From contig NZ_KI519424.1 in NCBI RefSeq assembly GCF_000482465.1, positions 250,562 through 314,561 on the forward strand: DNA of 64,000 nucleotides. The letters run 5' to 3'. The stretch comes from Runella limosa DSM 17973. Its GTDB lineage: Bacteria; Bacteroidota; Bacteroidia; Cytophagales; Spirosomataceae. Numbering within the stretch: position 1 is the stretch's first letter; each line of letters opens with the position of its first letter. The translations under genes and the position numbers were made by a program. The notes under the pieces are model-generated. The model searched no databases and was not told the origin of the DNA. It was given only the letters and a program-made list of their open reading frames with translations. This document shows, piece after piece, positions 25,198-32,706 of this stretch.

Positions 25198-25632
25198 ATG
25201 GCTAAAAAAATTGCAATTGGAGGCGACCACGCAGGTTTCCCCCTAAAACAACCGTTGGTAGATTGGCTTATTCAACAAGGATATGAAGTAAAAGATTTTG
25301 GTACATATAGTGCCGACTCCGCCGACTATGCCGACTTTGCGCACCCTGTCGCACTAGCTGTAGAAAGTGGTGAATTTGAGGCAGGTGTGCTTGTATGTGG
25401 CAGCGGGCAAGGCGTGGCTATTACGGCCAACAAACACCAAGGGATTCGTGCGGCGTTGGTATGGGACAAACCTTTGGCAGAACTTGCACGTCAGCACAAT
25501 GATGCCAACATCATCTGCCTTCCTGCACGTTTTATCAGTCAGGAAGTAGCTTTTGAATGCGTTAATCTCTTTTTAAATACTGCGTTTGAAGGCGGTCGCC
25601 ACGCAATTCGCGTTGGGAAGATTTCTTGTTAG
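25198..25632 (+). CDS. rpiB: Ribose-5-phosphate isomerase B
   Basis: 144 aa, family length. RpiB interconverts ribose 5-phosphate and ribulose 5-phosphate in the non-oxidative pentose phosphate pathway. Motifs: AIGGDHAGFPLKQPL at the N-terminus, DYADFAHPVA, VLVCGSGQGVAITANKHQGI with the catalytic Cys, and RQHNDANIICLPARFI. Complete, single gene, with a clear promoter and terminator of its own. Confidence 0.96.
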   Translation: MAKKIAIGGDHAGFPLKQPLVDWLIQQGYEVKDFGTYSADSADYADFAHPVALAVESGEFEAGVLVCGSGQGVAITANKHQGIRAALVWDKPLAELARQHNDANIICLPARFISQEVAFECVNLFLNTAFEGGRHAIRVGKISC

Positions 25633-25638
25633 CTGTGC

Positions 25639-25667
25639 GTCAGGTTGCTCACAACCTGACTTTTTTT
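25639..25667 (+). terminator. rpiB intrinsic terminator
   Basis: GTCAGGTTG - CTCA - CAACCTGAC followed by TTTTTTT, starting 6 bp after the rpiB stop codon. Confidence 0.85.
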
Positions 25668-25671
25668 AGAA

Positions 25672-25701
25672 GTGCGTCGGGGTGTGAGCACCCCGACGCA
25701 C
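25672..25701 (-). terminator. Second GC-rich palindrome between convergent rpiB and Spm fusion gene
   Basis: GTGCGTCGGGGTG - TGAG - CACCCCGACGCAC, perfect 13-bp arms, 7 bp upstream of the stop codon of the opposite-strand gene. It probably ends transcription from the minus strand, though no T-run follows. Confidence 0.5.
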
Positions 25702-25708
25702 ACGTCAT

Positions 25709-26947
25709 TTATTCATAAAAGAACAAATAGCCCAGTAATATCCCCGCAATTACTCCTACAAAATCGGCTATGAGCCCCGCGACAATCGCATAGCGGGTGT
25801 TCTTAATTCCTACTGATCCAAAATAAAGGGCAACGATGTAAAAAGTAGTATCAGTCGAACCTTGGAAAATACATACCAATCGACCAATGAACGAATCTGG
25901 ACCAAATTGCTTCATGCTATCAATCATCAACGCCCGCGCTCCGCTTCCGCTGAGTGGCCGCATAAGTGCCACGGGAAGTGCTTCCGTAAAATCAGTATTG
26001 ACACCCATCAATCCCACTACCCATTTGAAACCGTCTATCAAATAGCTCATGGCACCCGCATTTCGGAAAGCGCTGATGGCCACCAACATGCCAATAAGAT
26101 AAGGCATAATTTTCACCGACGTTTCAAAGCCTACTTTTGCCCCTTCAATGAAGGTATCAAAAATATTGACTTTCCGAACTAACCCTCCTACGAGAAACGA
26201 AACGATGATTGACATCAAAATCAGGCTTCCCGTTATTTTTGAAAAGGTTTCAAGCCCTTCTTTCGACAGACCAGATAAATACCAAAGAAGCAGTGCAATG
26301 CCAAACGTGATACCACCTAACCACCCGATGACCGTTCGGTTCCATAAGTTGATTCGTTGGTAAGAGCCCACAATTAGAATACTCACCAGCGTCGTTACGT
26401 ACGTACCAATCAAACACGGGATAAAAATATCCGAAGGATCTTTCGCCCCCAAAATCGCCCGCTGCGCCATAATCGACAACGGAATAATGGTCAGACCCGA
26501 GGTGTGCAATACCAAAAACATGATTTGGGCATTGGAAGCCGTGTCTTTGGACGGATTCAGCTCTTGCAAGCTTTGCATGGCCTTGAGACCAAAGGGCGTA
26601 GCGGCGTTGTCCAGCCCCAACATATTCGCCGAAAAGTTCATAATCATCTGCCCATTTGCAGGGTGATTTTTAGGAACTTCGGGAAACAGTTTATTAAAAA
26701 ATGGCCCGATGATACGTGCCATGAAGTTGATGGCTCCCGCTTTTTCGCCAATGTTTAGAATCCCCAAAAAGAAGGTCATCACCCCCGCCAATGGCAACGC
26801 AATGTCCATCACGGCCACTTTGGCCGAGTCGAACATCCCCTCCACCATGAGTTTGAAAATTTCGGTGTCGCCCAAAAAGATTAATTTTAGCAACGCCACC
26901 ACGAACGCCACGACAAAAAATGCCGCCCAAATGTAATTCAATGCCAT
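25709..26947 (-). CDS. SpmA-SpmB fusion (nucleoside recognition / Gate domain membrane protein)
   Basis: 412 aa with about 10 transmembrane helices. The N-terminal half is SpmA-like (FNKLFPEVPKNHPANGQMIM, NMLGLDNAATPFGLKAMQSL, LVLHTSGLTIIPLSIM) and the C-terminal half SpmB-like (MPYLIGMLVAISAFRNAGAM, MRPLSGSGARALMIDSM, FQGSTDTTFYIVALYFGSV). In Bacillus these are two spore maturation proteins; fused forms occur in non-sporulating bacteria, where the role is unknown (transport via the Gate domain is proposed). The start codon is 39 bp from the 68-bp repeat array. Confidence 0.92.
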   Translation of the reverse strand: MALNYIWAAFFVVAFVVALLKLIFLGDTEIFKLMVEGMFDSAKVAVMDIALPLAGVMTFFLGILNIGEKAGAINFMARIIGPFFNKLFPEVPKNHPANGQMIMNFSANMLGLDNAATPFGLKAMQSLQELNPSKDTASNAQIMFLVLHTSGLTIIPLSIMAQRAILGAKDPSDIFIPCLIGTYVTTLVSILIVGSYQRINLWNRTVIGWLGGITFGIALLLWYLSGLSKEGLETFSKITGSLILMSIIVSFLVGGLVRKVNIFDTFIEGAKVGFETSVKIMPYLIGMLVAISAFRNAGAMSYLIDGFKWVVGLMGVNTDFTEALPVALMRPLSGSGARALMIDSMKQFGPDSFIGRLVCIFQGSTDTTFYIVALYFGSVGIKNTRYAIVAGLIADFVGVIAGILLGYLFFYE

Positions 26948-26985
26948 AGGTATAGGGTTTAGGGACTACGTTTATAAGCAAATGT

Positions 26986-27249
26986 ATTGACTAGACTTTC
27001 CAAGTTTTGTTTTCGGCCTAGCTAAAACTTGGAAAGTCTTTTATTGCCTGATTGTTGATTAGACTTACCAAGTTTTGTTTTTGACCTAGCTAAAACTTGG
27101 AAAGTCTTTTATTGCCTGATTGTTGATTAGACTTACCAAGTTTTGTTTTCGACCAAGCTGTAACTTGGAAAGTCTTTTATTGCCTGATTGTTGACTAGAC
27201 TTTCCAAGTTTTGTTTCGGCCTAGCTAAAACTTGGAAAGTCTAGTCAAT
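26986..27249. repeat. Tandem array of four 68-bp palindromic units
   Basis: Units start at 26992, 27060, 27128 and 27196, an exact 68-bp period. Each is a hairpin: AGACTTTCCAAGTTTT, then about 15 nt ending in CTAGCT, then AAAACTTGGAAAGTCT, then a linker TTATTGCCTGATTGTTGA. Units 2 and 3 carry a changed base in the left arm (CTTACC). The array is bounded by ATTGACTAGAC on the left and GTCTAGTCAAT on the right, so its ends are inverted repeats of 23 bp. It fills nearly all of the space between the glycosyltransferase-like stop and the SpmA-SpmB start. Confidence 0.9.
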
Positions 27250-28272
27250 TTATTTTCCAATTAGTTTTTTGGCAAAACCATAGGTATGAATCAAAGCCAA
27301 CCACGACTTGCGTTTGATCAAATCATAGTAGTACGAAGTCGTTACTGCCGAACTGAATTGAATCTGTCCAAACTTCTCATTGATGTATTTTTCGGCGTTT
27401 CGTTCGGCATTCCAGTACGTTTCTGAGCTCGAATTGGCCTTGGTTCCACTCCCTGTGGTGTCAAACGCCGCGTGACGCGTATAATCTTCGAGGGTCAAAT
27501 GGCGAAACGTATATCCGCGTTTAAACATATCGTGCGACCATACCGTGGCCGTGTCAACCCCGTTCCAACCTCCCCCATAACACCCAATATCGCCATTGGG
27601 AAGTGTTTCTTTGCGGTATTTTTCAAGGTCAATCATGGCACAATATTCGTTCAAACGGCACTCGGGCAGTATGTGCGTGCGGCCATTACGAATTACTTTC
27701 AATTGAATATCGCGGCGCGGAGTAGCATGAGCTTCGGCGAGTGCAATGGCTTCTTCGGTCGTTGGCACATATTGCTCAAACATCTTTGAGTTACACTTAT
27801 TGCCCCAATCAGGCCCAGCAGGGCAGCTCCAGCATTGACCGATTGACCCCACTCCTACCAAGTTTTTAGGGCCTTTCTCAAACTCTTTGAGCATATCACC
27901 AATCATATCGCCGTAAAAAAGCATGTCGTTGTGCATCACTACCAAATACTTTTTATCTGATACCTCAAGCGGGTATTGGTACATGATACTCTGGCGAAAA
28001 CGCGTATCAACTTTGGCCCGCTCATGGTCGCGTACACCCAGTCCTAAAAAATAATGCGGGTATTGCACCACTAATTTGACCGACGGGTCGTTACGGAAAT
28101 AATCAATGATTTTAAAAATTCCCACGTAGTCGTCGTGGGGTTGGAGTCGCTCGCGGGAAAGGTAAATTTTATCAATGTGCTGGCCACTGTACTGCATCAA
28201 AGTTTTAATAGTGACAATGGCTTGGTAAGGCTTGCCGTAAAAGGCTATGCTTACATCTACTTTTTGACTCAT
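27250..28272 (-). CDS. Putative glycosyltransferase (GT-A-like)
   Basis: 340 aa, cytosolic. The start VDVSIAFYGKPYQAIVTIKTLMQ is a GT-A/family 2 type beginning and LVVMHNDMLFYGDMIGDML (about residues 108-126) resembles the DxD-containing metal site. The rest includes a cysteine-rich loop (GQCWSCPAGPDWGNKC) and GCYGGGWNGVDTATVW. No precise family is recognised; glycosyltransferase is the most likely class, moderately supported. No sugar-pathway neighbours. Confidence 0.55.
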   Translation of the reverse strand: MSQKVDVSIAFYGKPYQAIVTIKTLMQYSGQHIDKIYLSRERLQPHDDYVGIFKIIDYFRNDPSVKLVVQYPHYFLGLGVRDHERAKVDTRFRQSIMYQYPLEVSDKKYLVVMHNDMLFYGDMIGDMLKEFEKGPKNLVGVGSIGQCWSCPAGPDWGNKCNSKMFEQYVPTTEEAIALAEAHATPRRDIQLKVIRNGRTHILPECRLNEYCAMIDLEKYRKETLPNGDIGCYGGGWNGVDTATVWSHDMFKRGYTFRHLTLEDYTRHAAFDTTGSGTKANSSSETYWNAERNAEKYINEKFGQIQFSSAVTTSYYYDLIKRKSWLALIHTYGFAKKLIGK

Positions 28273-28357
28273 TCGGGAGGAGTTAGAGGTGGTTTTTGAC
28301 CGTTGATGGTTAAAAAATCAAAAATCTAAGTTCCAAAATTACGACGACGGCGTGATT

Positions 28358-28389
28358 TTGCCAAAGTAACTTGATTTTTCATAACTTTG
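28358..28389 (+). promoter_or_regulatory. Predicted promoter of the DUF4290 gene
   Basis: TTG at 28358-28360, 21 bp, then TAACTTTG at 28382-28389, an exact TAnnTTTG match. Predicted start is about 20 nt upstream of the TTG start codon. Confidence 0.55.
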
Positions 28390-28415
28390 TATGTGATTTA
28401 TAAACTTCAATACCC

Positions 28416-29168
28416 TTGAAAGAATACGGTAGCAACGTCCAAAAATTAGCCGATTATCTCGTTTCCATTCCTGAACGTGATAAACGAACCCTCCAAGCCC
28501 ACGTCTTGGTAGAATTAATGCGTCAAATCCACCCCAATATGCGTGATGGTCAAGATTATTCTCAAAAACTTTGGGATGATTTGTACATCATGACCAACTT
28601 TAAATTGGACATTGACAGTCCTTTTCCTCCTCCATCGCCCGATGCCGTAGGAAAAAAACCGCTCCGAGTTCCTTACACCCAAGAGCATATTCGTTACAAA
28701 CAATACGGAAAAAACTTGCTTTTGCTCGTTGAAAAAGCGATTGCTTGCACCGACCGAGAAGAAAAGTTTGCATTTATTTCGTATTTGATTCGTCAAATGC
28801 GCACTTTTTACAATACTTGGAACAAAGACAACCCCGAAGACAATGTCGTATTTACCCAACTCGATGAAATTTCGCAGGGGCGTCTGAAAGAAGAATTGGC
28901 TTACCTTCGCCAAAACGGATTGGTGGACTCGACGCCTCGCGATAAAGGAACGCACGTTGAACGCTATCAACGTAACTTGCAAAACAACCGTGGGAATTAT
29001 CAAAGCCATAGCCGCGACCGTAACAACAACAATAATAATAACCGTAATAGTAGTGGCGGCAATAACAGCAATAGTAACAGTAGCGGCAACAGCAACAACG
29101 GAGGAAATAGAAATAGTAACAATAACAACAATAAGTTTCGGAACAACAAAAACAACCGAAGACGTTGA
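28416..29168 (+). CDS. DUF4290 protein with Asn/Arg-rich tail
   Basis: 250 aa. Residues 1-180 match the Bacteroidota-specific DUF4290 family (YGSNVQKLADYLVSIPERDKR, ELMRQIHPNM, YTQEHIRYKQYGKNL). The last 60 residues are low complexity, rich in Asn, Ser, Gly and Arg, like RNA-associated tails. The start is TTG at 28416: an in-frame TAA at 28401-28403 and no ATG in between force a non-ATG start, and MKEYGSN is the family N-terminus. It is 50 bp upstream of the aminotransferase gene, probably cotranscribed. Function unknown. Confidence 0.85.
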   Translation: MKEYGSNVQKLADYLVSIPERDKRTLQAHVLVELMRQIHPNMRDGQDYSQKLWDDLYIMTNFKLDIDSPFPPPSPDAVGKKPLRVPYTQEHIRYKQYGKNLLLLVEKAIACTDREEKFAFISYLIRQMRTFYNTWNKDNPEDNVVFTQLDEISQGRLKEELAYLRQNGLVDSTPRDKGTHVERYQRNLQNNRGNYQSHSRDRNNNNNNNRNSSGGNNSNSNSSGNSNNGGNRNSNNNNNKFRNNKNNRRR

Positions 29169-29218
29169 TTTAGAAAGTTCGGAACGGCAAAAACGCCGTT
29201 CCACAATTCATTACTGAC

Positions 29219-30463
29219 ATGCAAATTCAAAAAAGCAAACGCCTTGAACATCTACGGTACGATATTCGAGGCCCCGTTTACGAAAAAGCGCTAGAACTTG
29301 AAAGCCAAGGGTACAAAATTGTTAATTTGAACATTGGAAACCCCGCCCCTTTTGGTTTTGACGCCCCCGATGAAATCATTCACGATATCATCCTCAACAT
29401 TCGTAACGCCCAAGGGTACGTTGACTCTCGGGGATTGTTTGCCGCCCGCAAGGCAGTAATGCACTACACCCAAACCCAAGGAATCAAAGGAGTCGAAATC
29501 AATGACGTTTATATCGGAAACGGCGTAAGCGAGCTTATTGTGATGGCCATGCAGGCATTACTTAATGAAGGTGATGAAATTTTAGTTCCGTCTCCTGATT
29601 ATCCTCTTTGGACGACTTCGGTTGCCCTGAGTGGTGGAAAACCTGTTCACTATATTTGCGACGAACAAAGCGATTGGAACCCCGATTTGGAAGATTTGGA
29701 GAGCAAAATCACGCCACGTACCAAAGGGATTGTGATGATTAATCCCAACAACCCGACGGGTGCTGTCTATGAAAAAGAGGTCATTCAGAAAATAGCCGAA
29801 ATCGCCGAGCGTCATCAGCTGATTTTGTTTTCTGACGAAATCTACGACAAAATTCTATACGATGGAGCCAAGCATTACCCCGTGGCCACGATGGTTCACG
29901 ATACGCTTTGTGTCACCTTCGGAGGACTTTCCAAAAACTACCGCGCGGCGGGTTTCCGTGGTGGTTGGTTGATTTTGAGTGGGGCAAAACACCGTGCCAA
30001 ATCCTACATCGAAGGCTTGACCTTTTTGGCAAGTATGCGTTTATGTGCCAACGTTCCAACGCAATACGCCATTCAAACCGCTTTAGGAGGATACCAAAGT
30101 ATCCAAGACTTGGTACTTCCGATGGGTCGCCTTCACAAACAAATGAACTTGGTCTATGACCGACTAACTGCCATTCCTGGCGTAAGTTGTGTAAAGCCCA
30201 AAGGTTCTTTGTACGTTTTCCCTAAAATCGACCTGCGTAAGTTTGATTTTAAAAACGACGGTGACTTTGTCTTTCAATTACTTTCTGAGCAGAAAGTGCT
30301 TGTTGTGGCGGGTACAGGCTTCAATTATATTCACAATGACCACTTCCGAATTGTATTTTTACCGTCAACCGACGAGCTTACAATTGCCATGAATCGGATA
30401 GAGCTGATGCTCGATGAACACCGCATACATGCGACCAAGTCGGTAGAAGAATATTTGGTCTAA
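29219..30463 (+). CDS. PLP-dependent aminotransferase, class I (AlaA-like)
   Basis: 414 aa. Fold type I aminotransferase: VNLNIGNPAPFGFDAPDE at the N-terminus, VYIGNGVSELIVMAMQAL, PSPDYPLWTT, MINPNNPTGAVY, ILFSDEIYDKILYDG with the PLP Asp, and the PLP lysine in TFGGLSKNYRAAGFRGGW. The N-terminal pattern fits the alanine-synthesising AlaA type rather than AspC. Complete, no domain fusion. Convergent with the LytTR regulator, separated by a bidirectional terminator. Confidence 0.9.
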   Translation: MQIQKSKRLEHLRYDIRGPVYEKALELESQGYKIVNLNIGNPAPFGFDAPDEIIHDIILNIRNAQGYVDSRGLFAARKAVMHYTQTQGIKGVEINDVYIGNGVSELIVMAMQALLNEGDEILVPSPDYPLWTTSVALSGGKPVHYICDEQSDWNPDLEDLESKITPRTKGIVMINPNNPTGAVYEKEVIQKIAEIAERHQLILFSDEIYDKILYDGAKHYPVATMVHDTLCVTFGGLSKNYRAAGFRGGWLILSGAKHRAKSYIEGLTFLASMRLCANVPTQYAIQTALGGYQSIQDLVLPMGRLHKQMNLVYDRLTAIPGVSCVKPKGSLYVFPKIDLRKFDFKNDGDFVFQLLSEQKVLVVAGTGFNYIHNDHFRIVFLPSTDELTIAMNRIELMLDEHRIHATKSVEEYLV

Positions 30464-30476
30464 CATAAAAAAGCAC

Positions 30477-30517
30477 AAAAAAGCGGTGGCGGAGCAAAGC
30501 TCTACCACCGCTTTTTT
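30477..30517. terminator. Bidirectional terminator
   Basis: AAAAAAGCGGTGG (30477-30489) and CCACCGCTTTTTT (30505-30517) form a perfect 13-bp stem with an internal AGCAAAGCT hairpin in the loop; A-run and T-run on opposite sides serve both convergent genes. Confidence 0.85.
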
Positions 30518-30535
30518 ATATGGGCAAGCGTTGTT

Positions 30536-31255
30536 TTATTCCCCAATCGCTTTCATAAATTCCTCAACGTATTGTTCTCCCACTGGAATCACGGCCTCGC
30601 CGATGTGGATTTTCAGGTTACGTACCGATTGGATTTTGTCAAGAGAAACAATGTACGACTTGTGTATCCGCATAAACTCATGGGAAGGAAGTTTTTGTTC
30701 GATTCCCTTGAGGGTCATTCTGGTAATCACTGGGTGACGCGCCGACGACAAGTAAATCTTCACGTAGTCTTTCAAACCTTCGATGTACAAAATTTCGTCG
30801 TAACGTATTTTTACCAAAGCGTAGTTTGCATTTACAAAAAAATGCGTCGCGGTTTGCTCGGTAGGCGTTTGCTGGTGCAGTTTAAACAAATCGTAGGCTT
30901 TATTGACCGATTTTAAAAACCGCTCAAAGGCTACTGGTTTCAACAAATAATCTACAACGTCCAACTCAAATCCTTCTAGCGCATACTGTTCATAAGCCGT
31001 AATAAAAATCACCATCGGGGTAGTGTTTTGCCCCTGAATAGATTTTAAAAACTGAACACCCGTAATGCCAGGCATTTGAATATCCAAAAAAATCAAGTCG
31101 GCTCCCTGTTCGTGCAAAATATCCATGGCCTCAAACGCATTATGACAACTTGCTACTAGCTCCAAAAAAGGCACTTGGCGAATGTTGTCTTCTAAAAGTT
31201 CGAGGGCTAGGGGTTCGTCATCAACCGCTATGCAACGTAGCTTAGGCATGTTCAT
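30536..31255 (-). CDS. LytTR-family response regulator
   Basis: 239 aa. Receiver domain at residues 1-120: AVDDEPLALELLEDNI (acidic pair), phosphoacceptor Asp in LIFLDIQMPGITG (about residue 57), FITAYEQYALEGFE and the conserved Lys in DYLLKPVAFERF. DNA-binding LytTR domain from about 135: KIRYDEILYIEGLKDYVKIY, FMRIHKSYIVSLDKI. Works with the histidine kinase encoded 10 bp upstream. Confidence 0.95.
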   Translation of the reverse strand: MNMPKLRCIAVDDEPLALELLEDNIRQVPFLELVASCHNAFEAMDILHEQGADLIFLDIQMPGITGVQFLKSIQGQNTTPMVIFITAYEQYALEGFELDVVDYLLKPVAFERFLKSVNKAYDLFKLHQQTPTEQTATHFFVNANYALVKIRYDEILYIEGLKDYVKIYLSSARHPVITRMTLKGIEQKLPSHEFMRIHKSYIVSLDKIQSVRNLKIHIGEAVIPVGEQYVEEFMKAIGE

Positions 31256-31265
31256 TGTTTGTTAA

Positions 31266-32363
31266 TTACTTCAAAACTATTTCTAAATCTGTCACAAACA
31301 TAGCCTTATCTTTTGAAATTTGTAAAGTATGGGTTTCTGGATAGAGTAATTCGAGGCGGCGTTTTACGTTGGCCAACCCAATTCCCGAACTATTATCCTT
31401 GGCTTCCACAAAATCAGCATTGTAGCGATTTTGTACTTTGAACCGTATTTTATTGTCACCCGACACCAGCATGATTTGAATAAAAGGCTCACGAATAAGC
31501 CCCGTACCGTGTTTAAACGCATTTTCTACAAACGGAATCAGGAGCATGGGCTCAAGCGCTAGGTTGTTGTAGGATGTATCAAAAACCATGTCCACCTTCA
31601 CTTTGTTTCCAAAACGCAATTGTTGCAGCTCCACATAACTTTTCAAATAATTTATTTCTTTGTCCAAAGGGATTTTTGAATCGTCCGAATCGTACAACAT
31701 GTAACGCAGCAAATCCGACATTTTGACAATCATGGGCTCTAGCAAATCTGATTTTTTTCGGGCCAACGCCGCCAAGCTATTCATCAAATTAAACATAAAA
31801 TGCGGGCTAATCTGTGAACGCAAAAACGACAATTCCGACTGTAAGCGCACTTTTTCTTGTTCGTTCTGCAAGCGATGTTCGCGTTGATAATCGCCCAATA
31901 ATCGAAAACATGTACTAATGCCAAACGACGAAATCAACGAATAGAAAGTGGTGTAGCTAAACCAAGTCTGGGGCGGCATTCCCCACATCCAGTACCGAAA
32001 AAAATATGTAATCGTAAGGACTAAAATCAGGGCAAGCACAATCACCAAAATATATACGCCAAGCCCTCGCTTTTTGAATAACCTTGGCAGTAAAATTTCG
32101 GAGTTGGTGTAGAATAATAAAACTGAGAAGAACTGACTAAAATAAAAAATTGTCTGCCAAATTCGGTCCTTTTCTTCTTGCGACAGTTTAAGTTGAGAAC
32201 TCGCTAAGGCGTTGGCTTGCTGCTGCGATTGTATCAACAAAAAGGGCAAAAAGATAAAGCAAGCCCAGAAAAATATATGGGTAACCACCACCAAAACTTG
32301 CCTCCAGCGGATTTGCTTGGTGCCTGGTGGTACTGGTAACGAAAGAGTCGTAGTAGATGTCAT
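31266..32363 (-). CDS. Sensor histidine kinase, LytS/YehU-type (His_kinase family)
   Basis: 365 aa. Four transmembrane helices in the first 155 residues, a short coiled-coil, then the phosphoacceptor segment SFLRSQISPHFMFNLMNSLA (His about 190) and the ATPase domain with LEPMLLIPFVENAFKHG (N box) and GIGLANVKRRLELLYP (G box). No periplasmic sensor domain is seen, so the stimulus is probably sensed in the membrane. Cotranscribed with the LytTR regulator. Divergent from the S9 peptidase gene across 343 bp. Confidence 0.94.
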   Translation of the reverse strand: MTSTTTLSLPVPPGTKQIRWRQVLVVVTHIFFWACFIFLPFLLIQSQQQANALASSQLKLSQEEKDRIWQTIFYFSQFFSVLLFYTNSEILLPRLFKKRGLGVYILVIVLALILVLTITYFFRYWMWGMPPQTWFSYTTFYSLISSFGISTCFRLLGDYQREHRLQNEQEKVRLQSELSFLRSQISPHFMFNLMNSLAALARKKSDLLEPMIVKMSDLLRYMLYDSDDSKIPLDKEINYLKSYVELQQLRFGNKVKVDMVFDTSYNNLALEPMLLIPFVENAFKHGTGLIREPFIQIMLVSGDNKIRFKVQNRYNADFVEAKDNSSGIGLANVKRRLELLYPETHTLQISKDKAMFVTDLEIVLK

Positions 32364-32706
32364 GGTAAGTCAGTAAGAGATTTTAAGCTTATGAGGTTAA
32401 GAGAGATATTCTTCAAAATTATGTAATGGTCGTTTTATCTTTTTGAAAATTAGCAAATAAAAGCCACGATTTCAATAGGAAGCGACGTTTCGGGAAAATG
32501 ATTAGACAAAGTAGGGCATCATGCCACCCATTCAGGTATTTTAGCATCAAAAATATGCCTAATCTTCAAAAAGGGCGCTTATTCCCATCATTTTGATAGG
32601 TAATTTCTTGTCAAGTAGCTAAAATAGTACTACTCTCTGGCAATTATGACACCACAAAAAAGGGAAAAGATAGCTAGGTTTGTAAAAACTTAAACCCACT
32701 CCAACC
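32364..32706. promoter_or_regulatory. 343-bp divergent intergenic region between histidine kinase and S9 peptidase genes
   Basis: No ORF or RNA gene is seen. It holds an exact -7 box TAGGTTTG at 32675-32682 on the plus strand, 25 bp before the peptidase ATG, without a clear -33 TTG. The remainder is A+T-rich with no strong inverted repeat. Confidence 0.45.

Noticed and set aside
26986..27249. CRISPR array
   Set aside because: The 68-bp unit including the linker is conserved in all copies; the pattern is a tandem palindromic repeat.
28515..29204. Long minus-strand ORF opposite the DUF4290 gene
   Set aside because: It is an antisense shadow; the Val/Ile/Thr-rich part arises from the complement of Asn/Ser codon repeats.
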